Shown here in pieces: positions 35,093-44,422 of a DNA stretch of 64,000 bases. The position numbers were made by a program, and so were the translations under genes. Position 1 is the first letter of the stretch. The number at the start of each line of letters is the position of its first letter. The stretch is from positions 1 through 64,000 of the forward strand of contig JAYZFL010000044.1 in the NCBI GenBank assembly GCA_036336795.1, in the 5' to 3' direction. This DNA comes from UBA822 sp036336795 (GTDB lineage Bacteria; Gemmatimonadota; Gemmatimonadetes; Longimicrobiales; Gaopeijiaceae). Under the pieces are notes generated by a model. The model was not told the origin of the DNA. It saw nothing but the letters and a program-made list of their open reading frames with translations, and did no database searches.

Positions 35093-36001
35093 ATGTCCGC
35101 CACGGTCATTTCAGGTGAGGAAATATCGAATTCCATTCGGGAAGGGCTGAGGGAGCGGGTAGAGCAGTTGAGGAGTACCGGTCTCACGCCGGGGCTAGCT
35201 ACGGTCCTCGTTGGTGATGACCCAGCTAGCCAATCTTATGTCGGTATGAAGAATAATGCCGCTACTGAGGTTGGGATCTATTCTCAGCAGACGACATTAT
35301 CGAGAGATACGTCCGAGGATGAACTCCTAGGTATTGTGGCAGGACTCAATGCCGATCGGGACATCCACGGAATCCTCGTCCAGCTTCCATTACCGGAGCA
35401 GATTGAGGAATCAAACGTTCTTATGTCTGTTGATCCCTCCAAGGATGTGGACGGCTTTCATCCTGTCAATGTCGGTCGGCTTGCTACGGGGGATTTGGAT
35501 GTGATAGCGCCGTGTACACCGCGGGGGGTCATAGAAATGTTGTTACGGAGTGGGCATGATCCTGCGGGAAAACATGTCGTGGTCGTTGGACGATCTAACA
35601 TCGTAGGACGCCCCATGGCTGCGCTTCTACTCCGCAAGGCTCCTGGAGGCAACGCTACCGTGACCGTGGCACACAGTCGAACCTCCGATCTTGGTGCCAT
35701 AACACGGATGGCGGATATCCTCGTGGTGGCCGTTGGCCAACCCAGTTTGATCCGCGGGGATATGGTGAAGTCCGGGGGGGTCGTGATCGACGTGGGCATG
35801 AATAGGGTCCCAGACAACACCCGAGAGCGGGGTTACCGCATTACCGGTGACGTGGTATTCGACGAGGCGAAAGAAGTCGCGGCGGCTATTAGCCCTGTTC
35901 CTTTGGGGGTTGGGCCGATGACGATCGCCATGCTTCTTTCCAACACCGTCGACGTCGCGGTCAGATCCACTAGTAGCAAGGGCTCGATCTCGTCTTCATG
36001 A
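35093..36001 (+). CDS. folD: Methylenetetrahydrofolate dehydrogenase/cyclohydrolase
   Basis: This bifunctional enzyme interconverts methylene-, methenyl- and formyl-tetrahydrofolate. Motifs include YVGMKNNAATEVGI (with the catalytic Lys), GILVQLPLPEQI, DPSKDVDGFHPVNVGRL, VVVGRSNIVGRPMAALLL and the PVPLGVGPMTIAMLL tail. AGGAGA precedes the ATG. It supplies one-carbon units relevant to the ftcD product downstream in the window. Its stop overlaps xseA by four bases (ATGA). Confidence 0.97.
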   Translation: MSATVISGEEISNSIREGLRERVEQLRSTGLTPGLATVLVGDDPASQSYVGMKNNAATEVGIYSQQTTLSRDTSEDELLGIVAGLNADRDIHGILVQLPLPEQIEESNVLMSVDPSKDVDGFHPVNVGRLATGDLDVIAPCTPRGVIEMLLRSGHDPAGKHVVVVGRSNIVGRPMAALLLRKAPGGNATVTVAHSRTSDLGAITRMADILVVAVGQPSLIRGDMVKSGGVVIDVGMNRVPDNTRERGYRITGDVVFDEAKEVAAAISPVPLGVGPMTIAMLLSNTVDVAVRSTSSKGSISSS

Positions 36002-37191
36002 CTGAACCCAGAGTGTGGAGTGTATCCCAGGTCAACCGGGCGGTACGGATCCTTCTTGAGGACACGATGGAGAGTCTTTGGGTGTCGGGAGAGATCTCTA
36101 GCTGGACTCGTGCCCGCTCTGGACACTGCTACTTTACACTTAAAGACGAGGGCGCCCAACTCCGGTGTGCCATGTTCAGGACGGAAGCTGCGACCCTACC
36201 CATAGATCCAGAGCAGGGGATGATTGTTCGAGCATTTGGTGCACTCACCTTGTACGCAGCTAGGGGTGAATACCAGCTCGTGGTGCGCCGTATCGAAGCT
36301 GAGAGCGCAGAAGGTCTATGGCGTCGTGCTTTTGATCGAATTCGGGCCTCTCTCGAGGCAGAGGGCCTTTTTGAACAGGAGCGCAAACGGCCGTTGCCGC
36401 GATTTCCAAAGACCGTGGGGGTGGTCACGTCTCTGTCGGGAGCGGCCCTACATGACGTGCTGACAGTCATTCGACGGAGAGCTCCTTGGACGCGAGTGAT
36501 TGTTCGCGGTACTCGCGTACAAGGGGAAGGCGCAAGTTCTGAGATCGCGAGCGCAGTCGAGGTATTGGGATCAACGGATCCGATCGACGTCTTGATCGTC
36601 ACGCGAGGTGGCGGATCAGTCGAAGACCTTTGGGCCTTCAACGAAGAAGTGGTTGCCAGAGCCATTGCTCAGTGCCCTATACCAGTCATCTCTGCGGTGG
36701 GACACGAGGTGGATGTGACCATCGCCGATTTGGTTGCTGATGTCCGTGCCCCCACTCCATCGGCTGGTGCTGAAGCCGCCGTACAGGATAAAGAGGTGGT
36801 GCAGGAAATGTTGGAGATATCGCGGTTGCGAGTGAGGAGCTTGCTTGCAGCAGTTCTTAGCAGACGGCACGAAGCCCTTGAAGTAGGCACACGTGGGTTA
36901 CACCGTGCTGCACCCGATCTCATTCGGCCTCAGCGCCAAACCCTCGATCGAGCTACGGACCGATTGGAATCCGTAACCCGACGGTTGATTTCTCACCAAA
37001 GGGTGCGGCTTTCAGAGGTGGCGAGTAAGGTACAAGTTCTTTCTCCGCTCTCAACCCTCGGTCGGGGGTATGCTCTACCACAGGATGCGTCTGGAAAGAT
37101 CGTGCGAACAGTAGCCGAATTGTCCCCGGGCACCCGGTTCTTGCTACGAGTCTCCGATGGGGCCGTACCCTGTGAATCATCAGACGGGTGA
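35998..37191 (+). CDS. xseA: Exodeoxyribonuclease VII large subunit
   Basis: This is the catalytic subunit of the single-strand exonuclease ExoVII. The N-terminal OB fold (WVSGEISSWTRARSGHCYFT) precedes the catalytic core with VGVVTSLSGAALHDVL, IVTRGGGSVEDLWAFNEE and ISAVGHEVDVTIADLVADVR. The coiled-coil C-terminus carries GRGYALP. Length is 397 residues, slightly shorter than E. coli XseA. xseB follows after a 60-base gap. Confidence 0.96.
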   Translation: MTEPRVWSVSQVNRAVRILLEDTMESLWVSGEISSWTRARSGHCYFTLKDEGAQLRCAMFRTEAATLPIDPEQGMIVRAFGALTLYAARGEYQLVVRRIEAESAEGLWRRAFDRIRASLEAEGLFEQERKRPLPRFPKTVGVVTSLSGAALHDVLTVIRRRAPWTRVIVRGTRVQGEGASSEIASAVEVLGSTDPIDVLIVTRGGGSVEDLWAFNEEVVARAIAQCPIPVISAVGHEVDVTIADLVADVRAPTPSAGAEAAVQDKEVVQEMLEISRLRVRSLLAAVLSRRHEALEVGTRGLHRAAPDLIRPQRQTLDRATDRLESVTRRLISHQRVRLSEVASKVQVLSPLSTLGRGYALPQDASGKIVRTVAELSPGTRFLLRVSDGAVPCESSDG

Positions 37192-37251
37192 AACGCTTTT
37201 AATGTGGATTGCCTTACTTTTTCAGCAGGTCTCTAGAGTAGGTATGGGGTC

Positions 37252-37515
37252 ATGACGTCAAGAAAAGAGATCCGTAAGTCGGTAAGTGAAGATGCCCAAT
37301 CCCTGGAGACTCGTCTTCAGCGACTCGAGGAGATCGTAAGGTCTCTTGAGGCTTCGGACTTCGACTTGGAAAAGGCTCTGGCTCTCTTTGAGGAAGGCGT
37401 CGGGCATGCTCGGAGCGCCGAGGAGATCCTCCGCGAGGCCGAACTGCGCGTGGAAGAGCTGGTCGGAACGCCAGAGAACTCCACGGTCGTGCCGTTGGAG
37501 GAAAATTTGGAGTGA
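37252..37515 (+). CDS. xseB: Exodeoxyribonuclease VII small subunit
   Basis: XseB is the small helical subunit that binds several copies per XseA. The 87-residue protein includes LQRLEEIVRSLEASDFDLEK and LALFEEGVGHARSAEEIL, the conserved core. Its last four bases overlap the prenyl synthase gene (GTGA). Confidence 0.93.
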   Translation: MTSRKEIRKSVSEDAQSLETRLQRLEEIVRSLEASDFDLEKALALFEEGVGHARSAEEILREAELRVEELVGTPENSTVVPLEENLE

Positions 37516-38426
37516 TCGCTGATCGATCGATATTTGATCTTGACCGATTTCTTGTCCAGGAACGAGAGGAAGTGGAGCACGCGATCGTGAGGGCGTGTGA
37601 TCAACTCGCCTCCCTGCTCTCGGACGAGCTGCTTGGTCCGGTATGCTATGGTGTGCGTACACCAGGGAAGAGATTGCGCCCGATCCTTTGCGCCATGGCC
37701 TACCGTGCTTGCGGCGGAGTTATGAAGCCCGAGGTGTACGACCTCGGATCGTCACTGGAATTAATACACGCTTATGCTCTCATGCATGACGATCTTCCGG
37801 GTATGGACGACGCGTCCTTACGAAGAGGCGAGCCCACGACTCACACTCTTTTCGGAGAAAAAGCGACTATCCGAGCCGGACTTGCACTCATCCCGGCGGC
37901 TTCTCTGTTGGCGCACCGCGCAGCTGGGGCCTTGGGGTGTGACGATCAGGCACGGCGCTCGGTGCTTCGAGAACTGAATCGTGCAGCCGGAGCGGGTGGG
38001 ATGGTGGGAGGACAGGTCCTTGATTTGTTGGGGGAACGGCGGAAACTGAAGATCGATGAACTCGACAGGTTACATCGGATGAAGACGGGTGCGCTCGTCA
38101 CCGCTTCTGTTGTGATCGGAGGGATTGCCGCTGGAGCATCGAGTGGAGCGTTGGATGGGTTGGAGAAATTTGGACGTGGCATCGGACTTGCCTATCAAGT
38201 AACGGACGACCTCCTGGATGCGACGGCCTCAGCAGGAGAATTGGGAAAAAATCCTAGCGATGGTCGACTTGGCAAGAGTACTTACGTGACTCTATATGGT
38301 CCGGAAGAGACGGCCCGACGTGCCAAGGGGTTAGTGGACGAAGCTTTGCAGGTGCTTCGCTGGGCGAAGATCGATGGACCGGAGTTGAATGCTCTTGCCC
38401 AGCACGTGATCAGGAGAGATAGATAG
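37512..38426 (+). CDS. ispA: Polyprenyl (geranylgeranyl/farnesyl) diphosphate synthase
   Basis: This enzyme condenses isopentenyl diphosphate units into C15-C20 prenyl diphosphates. It has both Asp-rich motifs: LMHDDLPGMDDASLRRG (first) and YQVTDDLLDATAS (second), plus GKRLRPILC. The 304-residue length and placement between xseB and dxs are typical for ispA. Product chain length cannot be read with certainty. Its GTG overlaps the xseB stop. Confidence 0.93.
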   Translation: MIADRSIFDLDRFLVQEREEVEHAIVRACDQLASLLSDELLGPVCYGVRTPGKRLRPILCAMAYRACGGVMKPEVYDLGSSLELIHAYALMHDDLPGMDDASLRRGEPTTHTLFGEKATIRAGLALIPAASLLAHRAAGALGCDDQARRSVLRELNRAAGAGGMVGGQVLDLLGERRKLKIDELDRLHRMKTGALVTASVVIGGIAAGASSGALDGLEKFGRGIGLAYQVTDDLLDATASAGELGKNPSDGRLGKSTYVTLYGPEETARRAKGLVDEALQVLRWAKIDGPELNALAQHVIRRDR

Positions 38427-38518
38427 TAACACTTACGAGTACTCGCAGGACGGCTTCACAGCTATTTTAAGGCTTGGGCAGATCTAAGCCTGCCGAGGAC
38501 CTAATTAGGAGTGCATTC

Positions 38519-40435
38519 GTGGCGCTGTTGGATCGAATTCAAGAGCCCGAAGATGTTCGGTGCCTTTCGAGAGAAGAGTTACACCAACTCGTAAGGGAGG
38601 TCCGAGCTCGGCACGTCGATGTGATTTCAAAAATCGGCGGCCATTTCGGGGGGAGCTTGGGTGTTGCCGAGCTTACGGTGGCTCTCCACTACGCCTTCGA
38701 CACGCCCCGTGACAAGCTGGTCTGGGACACCGGTCACCAGGGTTATATCCACAAGATTCTCACAGGCAGGAATCATCGGTTGCCGACTATACGTCAAAAG
38801 AATGGTCTTGCTCCATTTCTCCGTCGCGAAGAATCCGAGTACGATCACTTCGGTGCAGGTCATGCGGCGACATCGATCTCCGCTGCCTTGGGCACAGCCA
38901 TCGCACGGGACATGAACGGTGACGACTTCAAAGTCATCGCCATCATCGGAGATGGAGCGATGGGCTCCGGCCTTGCTTTTGAAGCACTCAACAATGCCGG
39001 GCATACTGATAGAAATCTGATCGTAGTACTGAACGACAACGATCACTCGATTGCCCCAAACGTCGGAGCCCTGAACAAATACCTGACCGGTGTGATCACT
39101 CATCCGGTCTACAACCGCATTCGAGAGGAGGTAAAAGAGCTTCTCTCGAAAGGTCCGGGCGGTCCGGACGGAATCGTAAGACGGGTCGCTAGCCGTACCG
39201 AGGAGAGTGTAAAGGGACTCTTTGTTCCGGGAATGCTCTTTGAGGAGTTGGGCTTCCGCTATATTGGTCCTGTTGATGGCCACGATCTAGATTCCCTTGT
39301 GGACACACTAGGGAACGTTCGGTGTCTTGATGGTCCCGTTCTCCTACACGTCGTTACTCAGAAGGGGAAGGGCTTTCCTCTTGCGGAAGAGAATGCATAT
39401 AAGTGGCATGCCGCTTCACCGTTTGACAAAATTAGTGGAGAGGCAAAAAAGAAGTCCGGTGGGTTGCCACGCTATCAAAAAATCTTCGGCCGTGGACTCG
39501 TACAACTTGGCGAGCTTGACGAACGTATCGTGGCGATCACGGCCGGCATGCCCGATGGTACGAGTACAGACCTATTTGATCGGGCGTTCCCGGATCGATA
39601 CTTCGATGTCGGCATCGCCGAGGGTCATGCGGTGACGGCTGCCGCAGGTATGGCAACCCAGAAGGGAATTCGACCGGTTGTGTGCATCTACTCCACTTTC
39701 TTACAGAGGGCTTTTGATAGCATCATTCACGACGTTGCGCTTCAGGATCTACCCGTTGTCTTCTGTATGGATCGGGCGGGACTCGCGGGACCGGACGGCC
39801 CAACGCATCATGGGACTTTTGACATTCCATATATGTTGCTTGTGCCTGGTATGACGGTCACGGCACCCAAGGATGGGAGGGAGATGATGGCTTTGGTGCG
39901 TTTGGGAATTCAGCATGAAGAGGGTCCCTTCTCGATCCGTTGGCCAAGAGACGAGGTACCCCAGGAGGTTCCGCATGTGAGCGAAATTCCAGAGATCAAA
40001 TACGGAACCTGGGAGATTGTCCGTGGGGGTTCGGATGTCGCTTTGCTTGCGACGGGAACTATGGTTCTCTCCGCATGCGAAGCTGCCGAAAGGCTCGCAG
40101 CTCGAGGGATTCAGGCCGAGGTCGTGAATTGCCGGTTTCTCAAGCCCTACGACCAAGCTTTACTGCGGGAAGTCACGGCGAGGCACACAAGGATTATTAC
40201 GATCGAAGAGGGAGCCGTCGTCAACGGTTTCGGAGCATTCTTGTCTAGAGAGATCGCAGCACTGCACTTGGGGGAGGGGACCCAGGTGACCTGTCTTGGT
40301 CTTCCGGATCGATTCATCGGGCACGGAACTCGACAGACGCTCCTCCATGACGTTGGACTCGATGTGGAAAGTATTGCCACGGAGGTTCGACGTGTGCTCG
40401 GTGACGCGGTTTCAGCTGCCGTGGAGTTCGCATGA
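38519..40435 (+). CDS. dxs: 1-deoxy-D-xylulose-5-phosphate synthase
   Basis: DXS makes DXP from pyruvate and glyceraldehyde-3-phosphate with thiamine diphosphate, the first step of the MEP isoprenoid pathway. I start at GTG 38519, where AGGAGT is six bases upstream and the product begins MALLDRIQEPEDVR, the usual DXS N-terminus; a TTG at 38474 would add 15 residues. Motifs are HFGGSLGVAELTVALHY, GDGAMGSGLAFEALNNAG (ThDP), GPVDGHDL and MDRAGLAGPDGPTHHG. 638 residues. The stop overlaps nadK (ATGA). Confidence 0.96.
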   Translation: MALLDRIQEPEDVRCLSREELHQLVREVRARHVDVISKIGGHFGGSLGVAELTVALHYAFDTPRDKLVWDTGHQGYIHKILTGRNHRLPTIRQKNGLAPFLRREESEYDHFGAGHAATSISAALGTAIARDMNGDDFKVIAIIGDGAMGSGLAFEALNNAGHTDRNLIVVLNDNDHSIAPNVGALNKYLTGVITHPVYNRIREEVKELLSKGPGGPDGIVRRVASRTEESVKGLFVPGMLFEELGFRYIGPVDGHDLDSLVDTLGNVRCLDGPVLLHVVTQKGKGFPLAEENAYKWHAASPFDKISGEAKKKSGGLPRYQKIFGRGLVQLGELDERIVAITAGMPDGTSTDLFDRAFPDRYFDVGIAEGHAVTAAAGMATQKGIRPVVCIYSTFLQRAFDSIIHDVALQDLPVVFCMDRAGLAGPDGPTHHGTFDIPYMLLVPGMTVTAPKDGREMMALVRLGIQHEEGPFSIRWPRDEVPQEVPHVSEIPEIKYGTWEIVRGGSDVALLATGTMVLSACEAAERLAARGIQAEVVNCRFLKPYDQALLREVTARHTRIITIEEGAVVNGFGAFLSREIAALHLGEGTQVTCLGLPDRFIGHGTRQTLLHDVGLDVESIATEVRRVLGDAVSAAVEFA

Positions 40436-41346
40436 AGGAAGAACTGTCATCGACTGAGGATCGTAAAGAAATCCAAAGCATCGGTGTGGTTGCACCTTCA
40501 CGACATCCCAAATTATCGGATTGCCTCCGCCGGCTTATGGGTTTTGCACTCACAAAGGGGATCGATCTTAGGTTTGAGCAGCACTTGCTTTCAAATGCTG
40601 TAGAAGATGAGATCCTTCTGGAGCTTGATACGGAACCGGTTGATCTTCTGATAGCACTCGGAGGGGACGGGACCTTATTGAGAGCTGGGCGCTTAGCCGC
40701 TGAGCGAGGTGTTCCGGTGCTCGGGATTAACATCGGGCATCTCGGATTCCTTACCGCTCTTCGACATCAGGAGATGGAAGATCGGTTGGCTCTTGTTCTA
40801 GACGGAAGTTACGTGCTTGATCGGCGATTCATGTTGGAGGCCCACATAGTTGGGCCGGATGGCGCTCACGGAGACAGGCTCCTGGCTTGGAATGATTTTG
40901 TCATTCACAAGCGGGGTGTTGCGAGAGTGACACGGCTTGATCTACGTGTTCGGGAGGGAACCGATTGGCAGGAGGTGGGGAGTTTTTCTGGAGATGGACT
41001 GATTGTCTCAACTCCCACGGGATCGACAGGCTATTCCCTTTCTGCTGGCGGACCCATTGTCGTGTCGTCGGTCGACTGTGTAGTTGTTACGCCGATTTGT
41101 CCACATACCCTTGCGGTGCGTCCGCTCGTGATCCCCGGGAATCAGCTGTTGTCCGTGAGCCCCCTTGAACGGACTGAAGATCTCGTGCTTACGGCGGACG
41201 GACAGATTGCTCACGAGTTTGAAACAGGAGGGCATGTCCGTATTACACGCTCCAACGTCGAAATTCCACTCATTCGGTTTGCTGATCAGAATTTTTTCGG
41301 GACACTTCAGCAGAAGCTCAATTGGGCGGCCCGCCCCTCGCGCTGA
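40432..41346 (+). CDS. nadK: NAD kinase
   Basis: The enzyme phosphorylates NAD to NADP. The 304-residue protein contains LIALGGDGTLLRAGRLAAE (GGDG motif), GINIGHLGFLTA, the substrate region WNDFVIHKRG and VSTPTGSTGYSLSAGGP. It ends the run of overlapping genes from folD. A five-base stem CTCTG-TCA-CAGAG near 41370 is the only hint of a terminator before the convergent gene. Confidence 0.95.
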   Translation: MKEELSSTEDRKEIQSIGVVAPSRHPKLSDCLRRLMGFALTKGIDLRFEQHLLSNAVEDEILLELDTEPVDLLIALGGDGTLLRAGRLAAERGVPVLGINIGHLGFLTALRHQEMEDRLALVLDGSYVLDRRFMLEAHIVGPDGAHGDRLLAWNDFVIHKRGVARVTRLDLRVREGTDWQEVGSFSGDGLIVSTPTGSTGYSLSAGGPIVVSSVDCVVVTPICPHTLAVRPLVIPGNQLLSVSPLERTEDLVLTADGQIAHEFETGGHVRITRSNVEIPLIRFADQNFFGTLQQKLNWAARPSR

Positions 41347-41419
41347 TCACCTCTCTAGAGATGCTGTCTCTGTCACAGAGCCACTAAGAAACTAGCTAAC
41401 CTTCGTAAAGAGGTCCGGG

Positions 41420-43051
41420 TTAGTTCCAGAGCCTACCAAAAAGACGCAGTCCGAATTCAAAGTGGGACATCTTAGGGGTGCGCCCTCCGTTGCCCGAGAC
41501 CGTATGCCGGTACGTGATTCGAGCTTCCAAGAGATGGCCGTGTTCAGCTCTCAGAGTCGAAAAGACGATTCCTCCACCAGTTTCCAAGGTTGCCTGCTTA
41601 GTCTCAAGCTCGAGGATGTCAGGATCCACGTTTGTCGAGTTGCTGGCCGGACCAGGCTCATACACATCTGATGCCTTTGAGTAACGCCGGATATCAAAGG
41701 CGACAGCCAACTCATTACTGATGTGAAGCAGAGGAACCGCCCGAATTTGCCAGTATTTTCCTGGAGTCCAACTAACGGTCTGCCGGTTCGATTCACCCGG
41801 GAAAGCTCGGTCCGGTCCTGCGACCCGCCGAACGACGAGCGTCGAACTCTGGATGCCGTAACGCGCGTCTCCGTGTATGCTCCAACGGCTCGCTGCGACA
41901 TTTCCGAAGATGTTCACCTCGACGTCGGTCTGGCCGTCTCCGCTCCCAGTGTCGAAGAAATTATCGGGGTGATCCGTCTCGCCTGTGCCCAATCGGACAA
42001 GGGCACCGGCGCCGAGAAGATACGAGATTTTTTGGGCGGTTTCGGCACCGTGTCTGTTCAGTCCTGATCCCAACAACCGCGCATTTGCGTAGAGTTCCAC
42101 GTCTCCCAAACTCCAAGGGCTCCACCAAGACTCGATCGGAAATCCCCCGATTCCATAACTAGGAGTTGTGACGAGGCTCTTATAATCATTCTGAGAGAGC
42201 GCTGTCGTTGCAAGCGGTATGTCCTTAGGGAACGAGGCGACTCCCGCGGACTGGTAAGCGGCGAGAAGCATCAAGAGGCGTGACTGAAGGGCGCCACCGG
42301 TTACTGATCCGTCGAGCGGAAACACACCGTGAGAAGAGTATGCCTCTCGAATCGCTTGATGGAATTCTCGACTCTCTGCGAGAAGATTGGATGTGGTGGT
42401 ACATTCGGTACTCGAGGGACCCGCCGAGCACCATGATTGTACACGGGCGGTGAGATCCGATTCGGCAGTGAGAAGATCACTCAAGAAATTGCCGGCTTGT
42501 CCGGTGGGAGTTAGGCCTACCGTAGCTCCGTCCTCCCGGTAGGACATCGCCAACTCCGTACTCCGTCGTGAGAGAGGCACCATGGCTCCGATTGTAAGCC
42601 AATCCAAGATTCCGACGTCTGCACGGATAGGCATCCATAATGTGTTCTGACTTATGACCATTTGTCCCATGCCCAGCACGACTGGATCAACGGAGCCAGC
42701 AGTTGCGGTTTTCAGATTTTCTTCGAGCGCCTCCAGTGTCGGAAAAATGCGGGAACCTATGGCATCGTCAGAAAAGTCGAGCCCGAGAGGCTCCTCTTCT
42801 CGGATGAGCACTCCTCCCTCAAGGCGCTCTCCGAAGCGGCTGTCCGCGACCTGAAGAAGAGTATGTATCCCCAGTCTAAAACGGCCAACCGGAACGAGTG
42901 GATTCAGTATTCCTTGGGCTTTGATGCCAGAGGGCGTCCCTAGGGTGACCAAACAGATCGCGGTCATTCTGGTCAAAATGTTTAGAATTATACGGAGAAC
43001 CTGTCTGCTCCTAGGAGCAGACAGCGGGCCGTACTTAACGGTATCCTTCAT
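41420..43051 (-). CDS. Putative outer-membrane beta-barrel protein
   Basis: I do not recognise a named family. From the ATG at 43051 the product has 543 residues: a basic N-region, a hydrophobic signal segment (LTRMTAICLVTLGT) ending near IKAQ, and then many short amphipathic stretches with alternating hydrophobic and aromatic residues, e.g. RFRLGIHTLLQVADSRF and HFEFGLRLFGRLWN. The C-terminal alternation of aromatic residues resembles the barrel-insertion signal of outer-membrane proteins. A middle region (about 190-290) contains Cys residues and helical sequence, perhaps an extracellular insertion. ATG 42967 and 43174 are alternative starts. It is convergent with nadK and has no obvious partner. 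Confidence 0.6.
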   Translation of the reverse strand: MKDTVKYGPLSAPRSRQVLRIILNILTRMTAICLVTLGTPSGIKAQGILNPLVPVGRFRLGIHTLLQVADSRFGERLEGGVLIREEEPLGLDFSDDAIGSRIFPTLEALEENLKTATAGSVDPVVLGMGQMVISQNTLWMPIRADVGILDWLTIGAMVPLSRRSTELAMSYREDGATVGLTPTGQAGNFLSDLLTAESDLTARVQSWCSAGPSSTECTTTSNLLAESREFHQAIREAYSSHGVFPLDGSVTGGALQSRLLMLLAAYQSAGVASFPKDIPLATTALSQNDYKSLVTTPSYGIGGFPIESWWSPWSLGDVELYANARLLGSGLNRHGAETAQKISYLLGAGALVRLGTGETDHPDNFFDTGSGDGQTDVEVNIFGNVAASRWSIHGDARYGIQSSTLVVRRVAGPDRAFPGESNRQTVSWTPGKYWQIRAVPLLHISNELAVAFDIRRYSKASDVYEPGPASNSTNVDPDILELETKQATLETGGGIVFSTLRAEHGHLLEARITYRHTVSGNGGRTPKMSHFEFGLRLFGRLWN

Positions 43052-43256
43052 TTCGTGTTCGACACTCCGTTGTCGCACGAGATTCACACTGTCCTCAGTT
43101 CTTGCCCGTGAAGCGTAGCGCGGGAAGATAATGGCGAATTGGTTCTGTGGGAACTTGACATTCTTTGGGCCCATTCTAGCTTCTAGCCCACAAACAAAGG
43201 GTGTTTTGGTATATTTCTTGTGGGTTTGGGTGAGGATCTAGAGCACGTTGTTTCTT

Positions 43257-43329
<73 letters not shown>

Positions 43330-43381
43330 CTGGAAGAGGGGTGGCCCGTCGTTTCCGGACGTGCAACCCCTCTTTGTTTTC

Positions 43382-43453
43382 GGCGCCGTAGCCAAGCGGT
43401 AAGGCAGAGGCCTGCAAAGCCTTTATTCCCCGGTTCGAATCCGGGCGGCGCCT
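43382..43453 (+). tRNA. tRNA-Cys (GCA)
   Basis: GGCGCCG pairs with CGGCGCC (43446-43452). The anticodon stem is GAGGC/GCCTT and the loop CTGCAAA gives GCA, for cysteine. The T loop is TTCGAAT. The discriminator is T and no CCA is encoded. It sits 52 bases after tRNA-Gly. Confidence 0.97.
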
Positions 43454-43500
43454 CTTGCGGCAAGAGACGTACAGGGCGTTACAAACATAGGAGATGTCAC

Positions 43501-44106
43501 ATGAAATTATTCAATCGACGCGCGATCTTACCTGTTTCCATGATGTTGGCCGCTTGCGGCCCGATGGAGCAGGCGGGGGAGGAAGGGCAGATGGAAGAGG
43601 TGGCTTCGCCAGAAATTACTGCTGAGTCATCCGCAGAAGACAAAGTTGCGAGTGCATTGAGCGCTGCCCCCGATATTGTTTCTTCTGGCGCGATGGTAAT
43701 GGACTGGCCTGCGGCGGAGGGCGAGGCTCCACAAATGCTCAAAGAGGGCGATAACGGTTGGACTTGTTTCCCGGATAGATTCTCTACTCCTGGCTTGGAT
43801 CCGATGTGCTTTGACGTTCCTGCAATGGCCTGGGCTGGTAACTGGATGATGGGGATGGAGCCCGAGCTTGAGACAATGGGCTTGTCTTACATGCTCATGG
43901 GGTCCTACGACAACAGCAACACGGATCCTTTTGCCGGGGCGCCCGAGAATCCTGCGGATGGCGTGGTCACAGGCCCTCACGTAATGATCTTCCCGGTCGA
44001 TCCGACAACGTTGGAAGGTATGAGCACCGATTACACGACTGGTGAGCCTTATGTCATGTTTCAGGACACGCCTTGGGCACACCTTATGATGCCTACCACA
44101 AACTAA
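43501..44106 (+). CDS. Methionine-rich lipoprotein of unknown function
   Basis: The 201-residue product starts MKLFNRRAILPVSMMLAAC, a signal peptide with lipobox LAAC, so it is probably an acylated periplasmic or surface protein. TAGGAG is well placed before ATG 43501. An acidic linker (about 25-50) precedes a folded domain with NGWTCFPDRFSTPGLDPMCF, containing two cysteines that may pair, and a Met-rich region (WMMGMEPELETMGLSYMLMG). PHVMIFPVDP and TPWAHLMMP mark the C-terminal half. Met-rich segments can bind copper, but there is no direct support for that here. I do not recognise the family. Confidence 0.8.
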   Translation: MKLFNRRAILPVSMMLAACGPMEQAGEEGQMEEVASPEITAESSAEDKVASALSAAPDIVSSGAMVMDWPAAEGEAPQMLKEGDNGWTCFPDRFSTPGLDPMCFDVPAMAWAGNWMMGMEPELETMGLSYMLMGSYDNSNTDPFAGAPENPADGVVTGPHVMIFPVDPTTLEGMSTDYTTGEPYVMFQDTPWAHLMMPTTN

Positions 44107-44422
44107 TGAGGTCGATGAGCGCTTTTTTGGGCGCAATCTGTCTCAACTAGGAATATGCGGTCCCCTGTGAACAATCCACAGGAGACCGCCTCATCTAGTA
44201 GGGTTCTGAGGGTGTTGGAGGCAGAATCGAGATAAGGCCCGACGCTATCCTGACTGGAACCCGCTCTGGGCCCATGTGAGATCAGGTGTCCGTCTACGCG
44301 AGACCGCATGCATCACGTGTGAGCGTGTGGGCGAGCTCTTGATATATAGGCAGAATAATCATGCCCCATTTTCAGAGTGCGCTACGTCTGCGGCCCAACT
44401 TTTCATTAATGCCTGATCTTCT
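44107..44422. other. Intergenic region with stable hairpin
   Basis: These 316 bases separate the lipoprotein and transporter genes. At 44157-44189, GCGGTC-C-CCTGTG and CACAGG-A-GACCGC form a 12-pair stem with one mismatch and a seven-base loop. No T-tract follows, so it may be a weak or Rho-assisted terminator, or an RNA stability element. I see nothing else. Confidence 0.5.
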
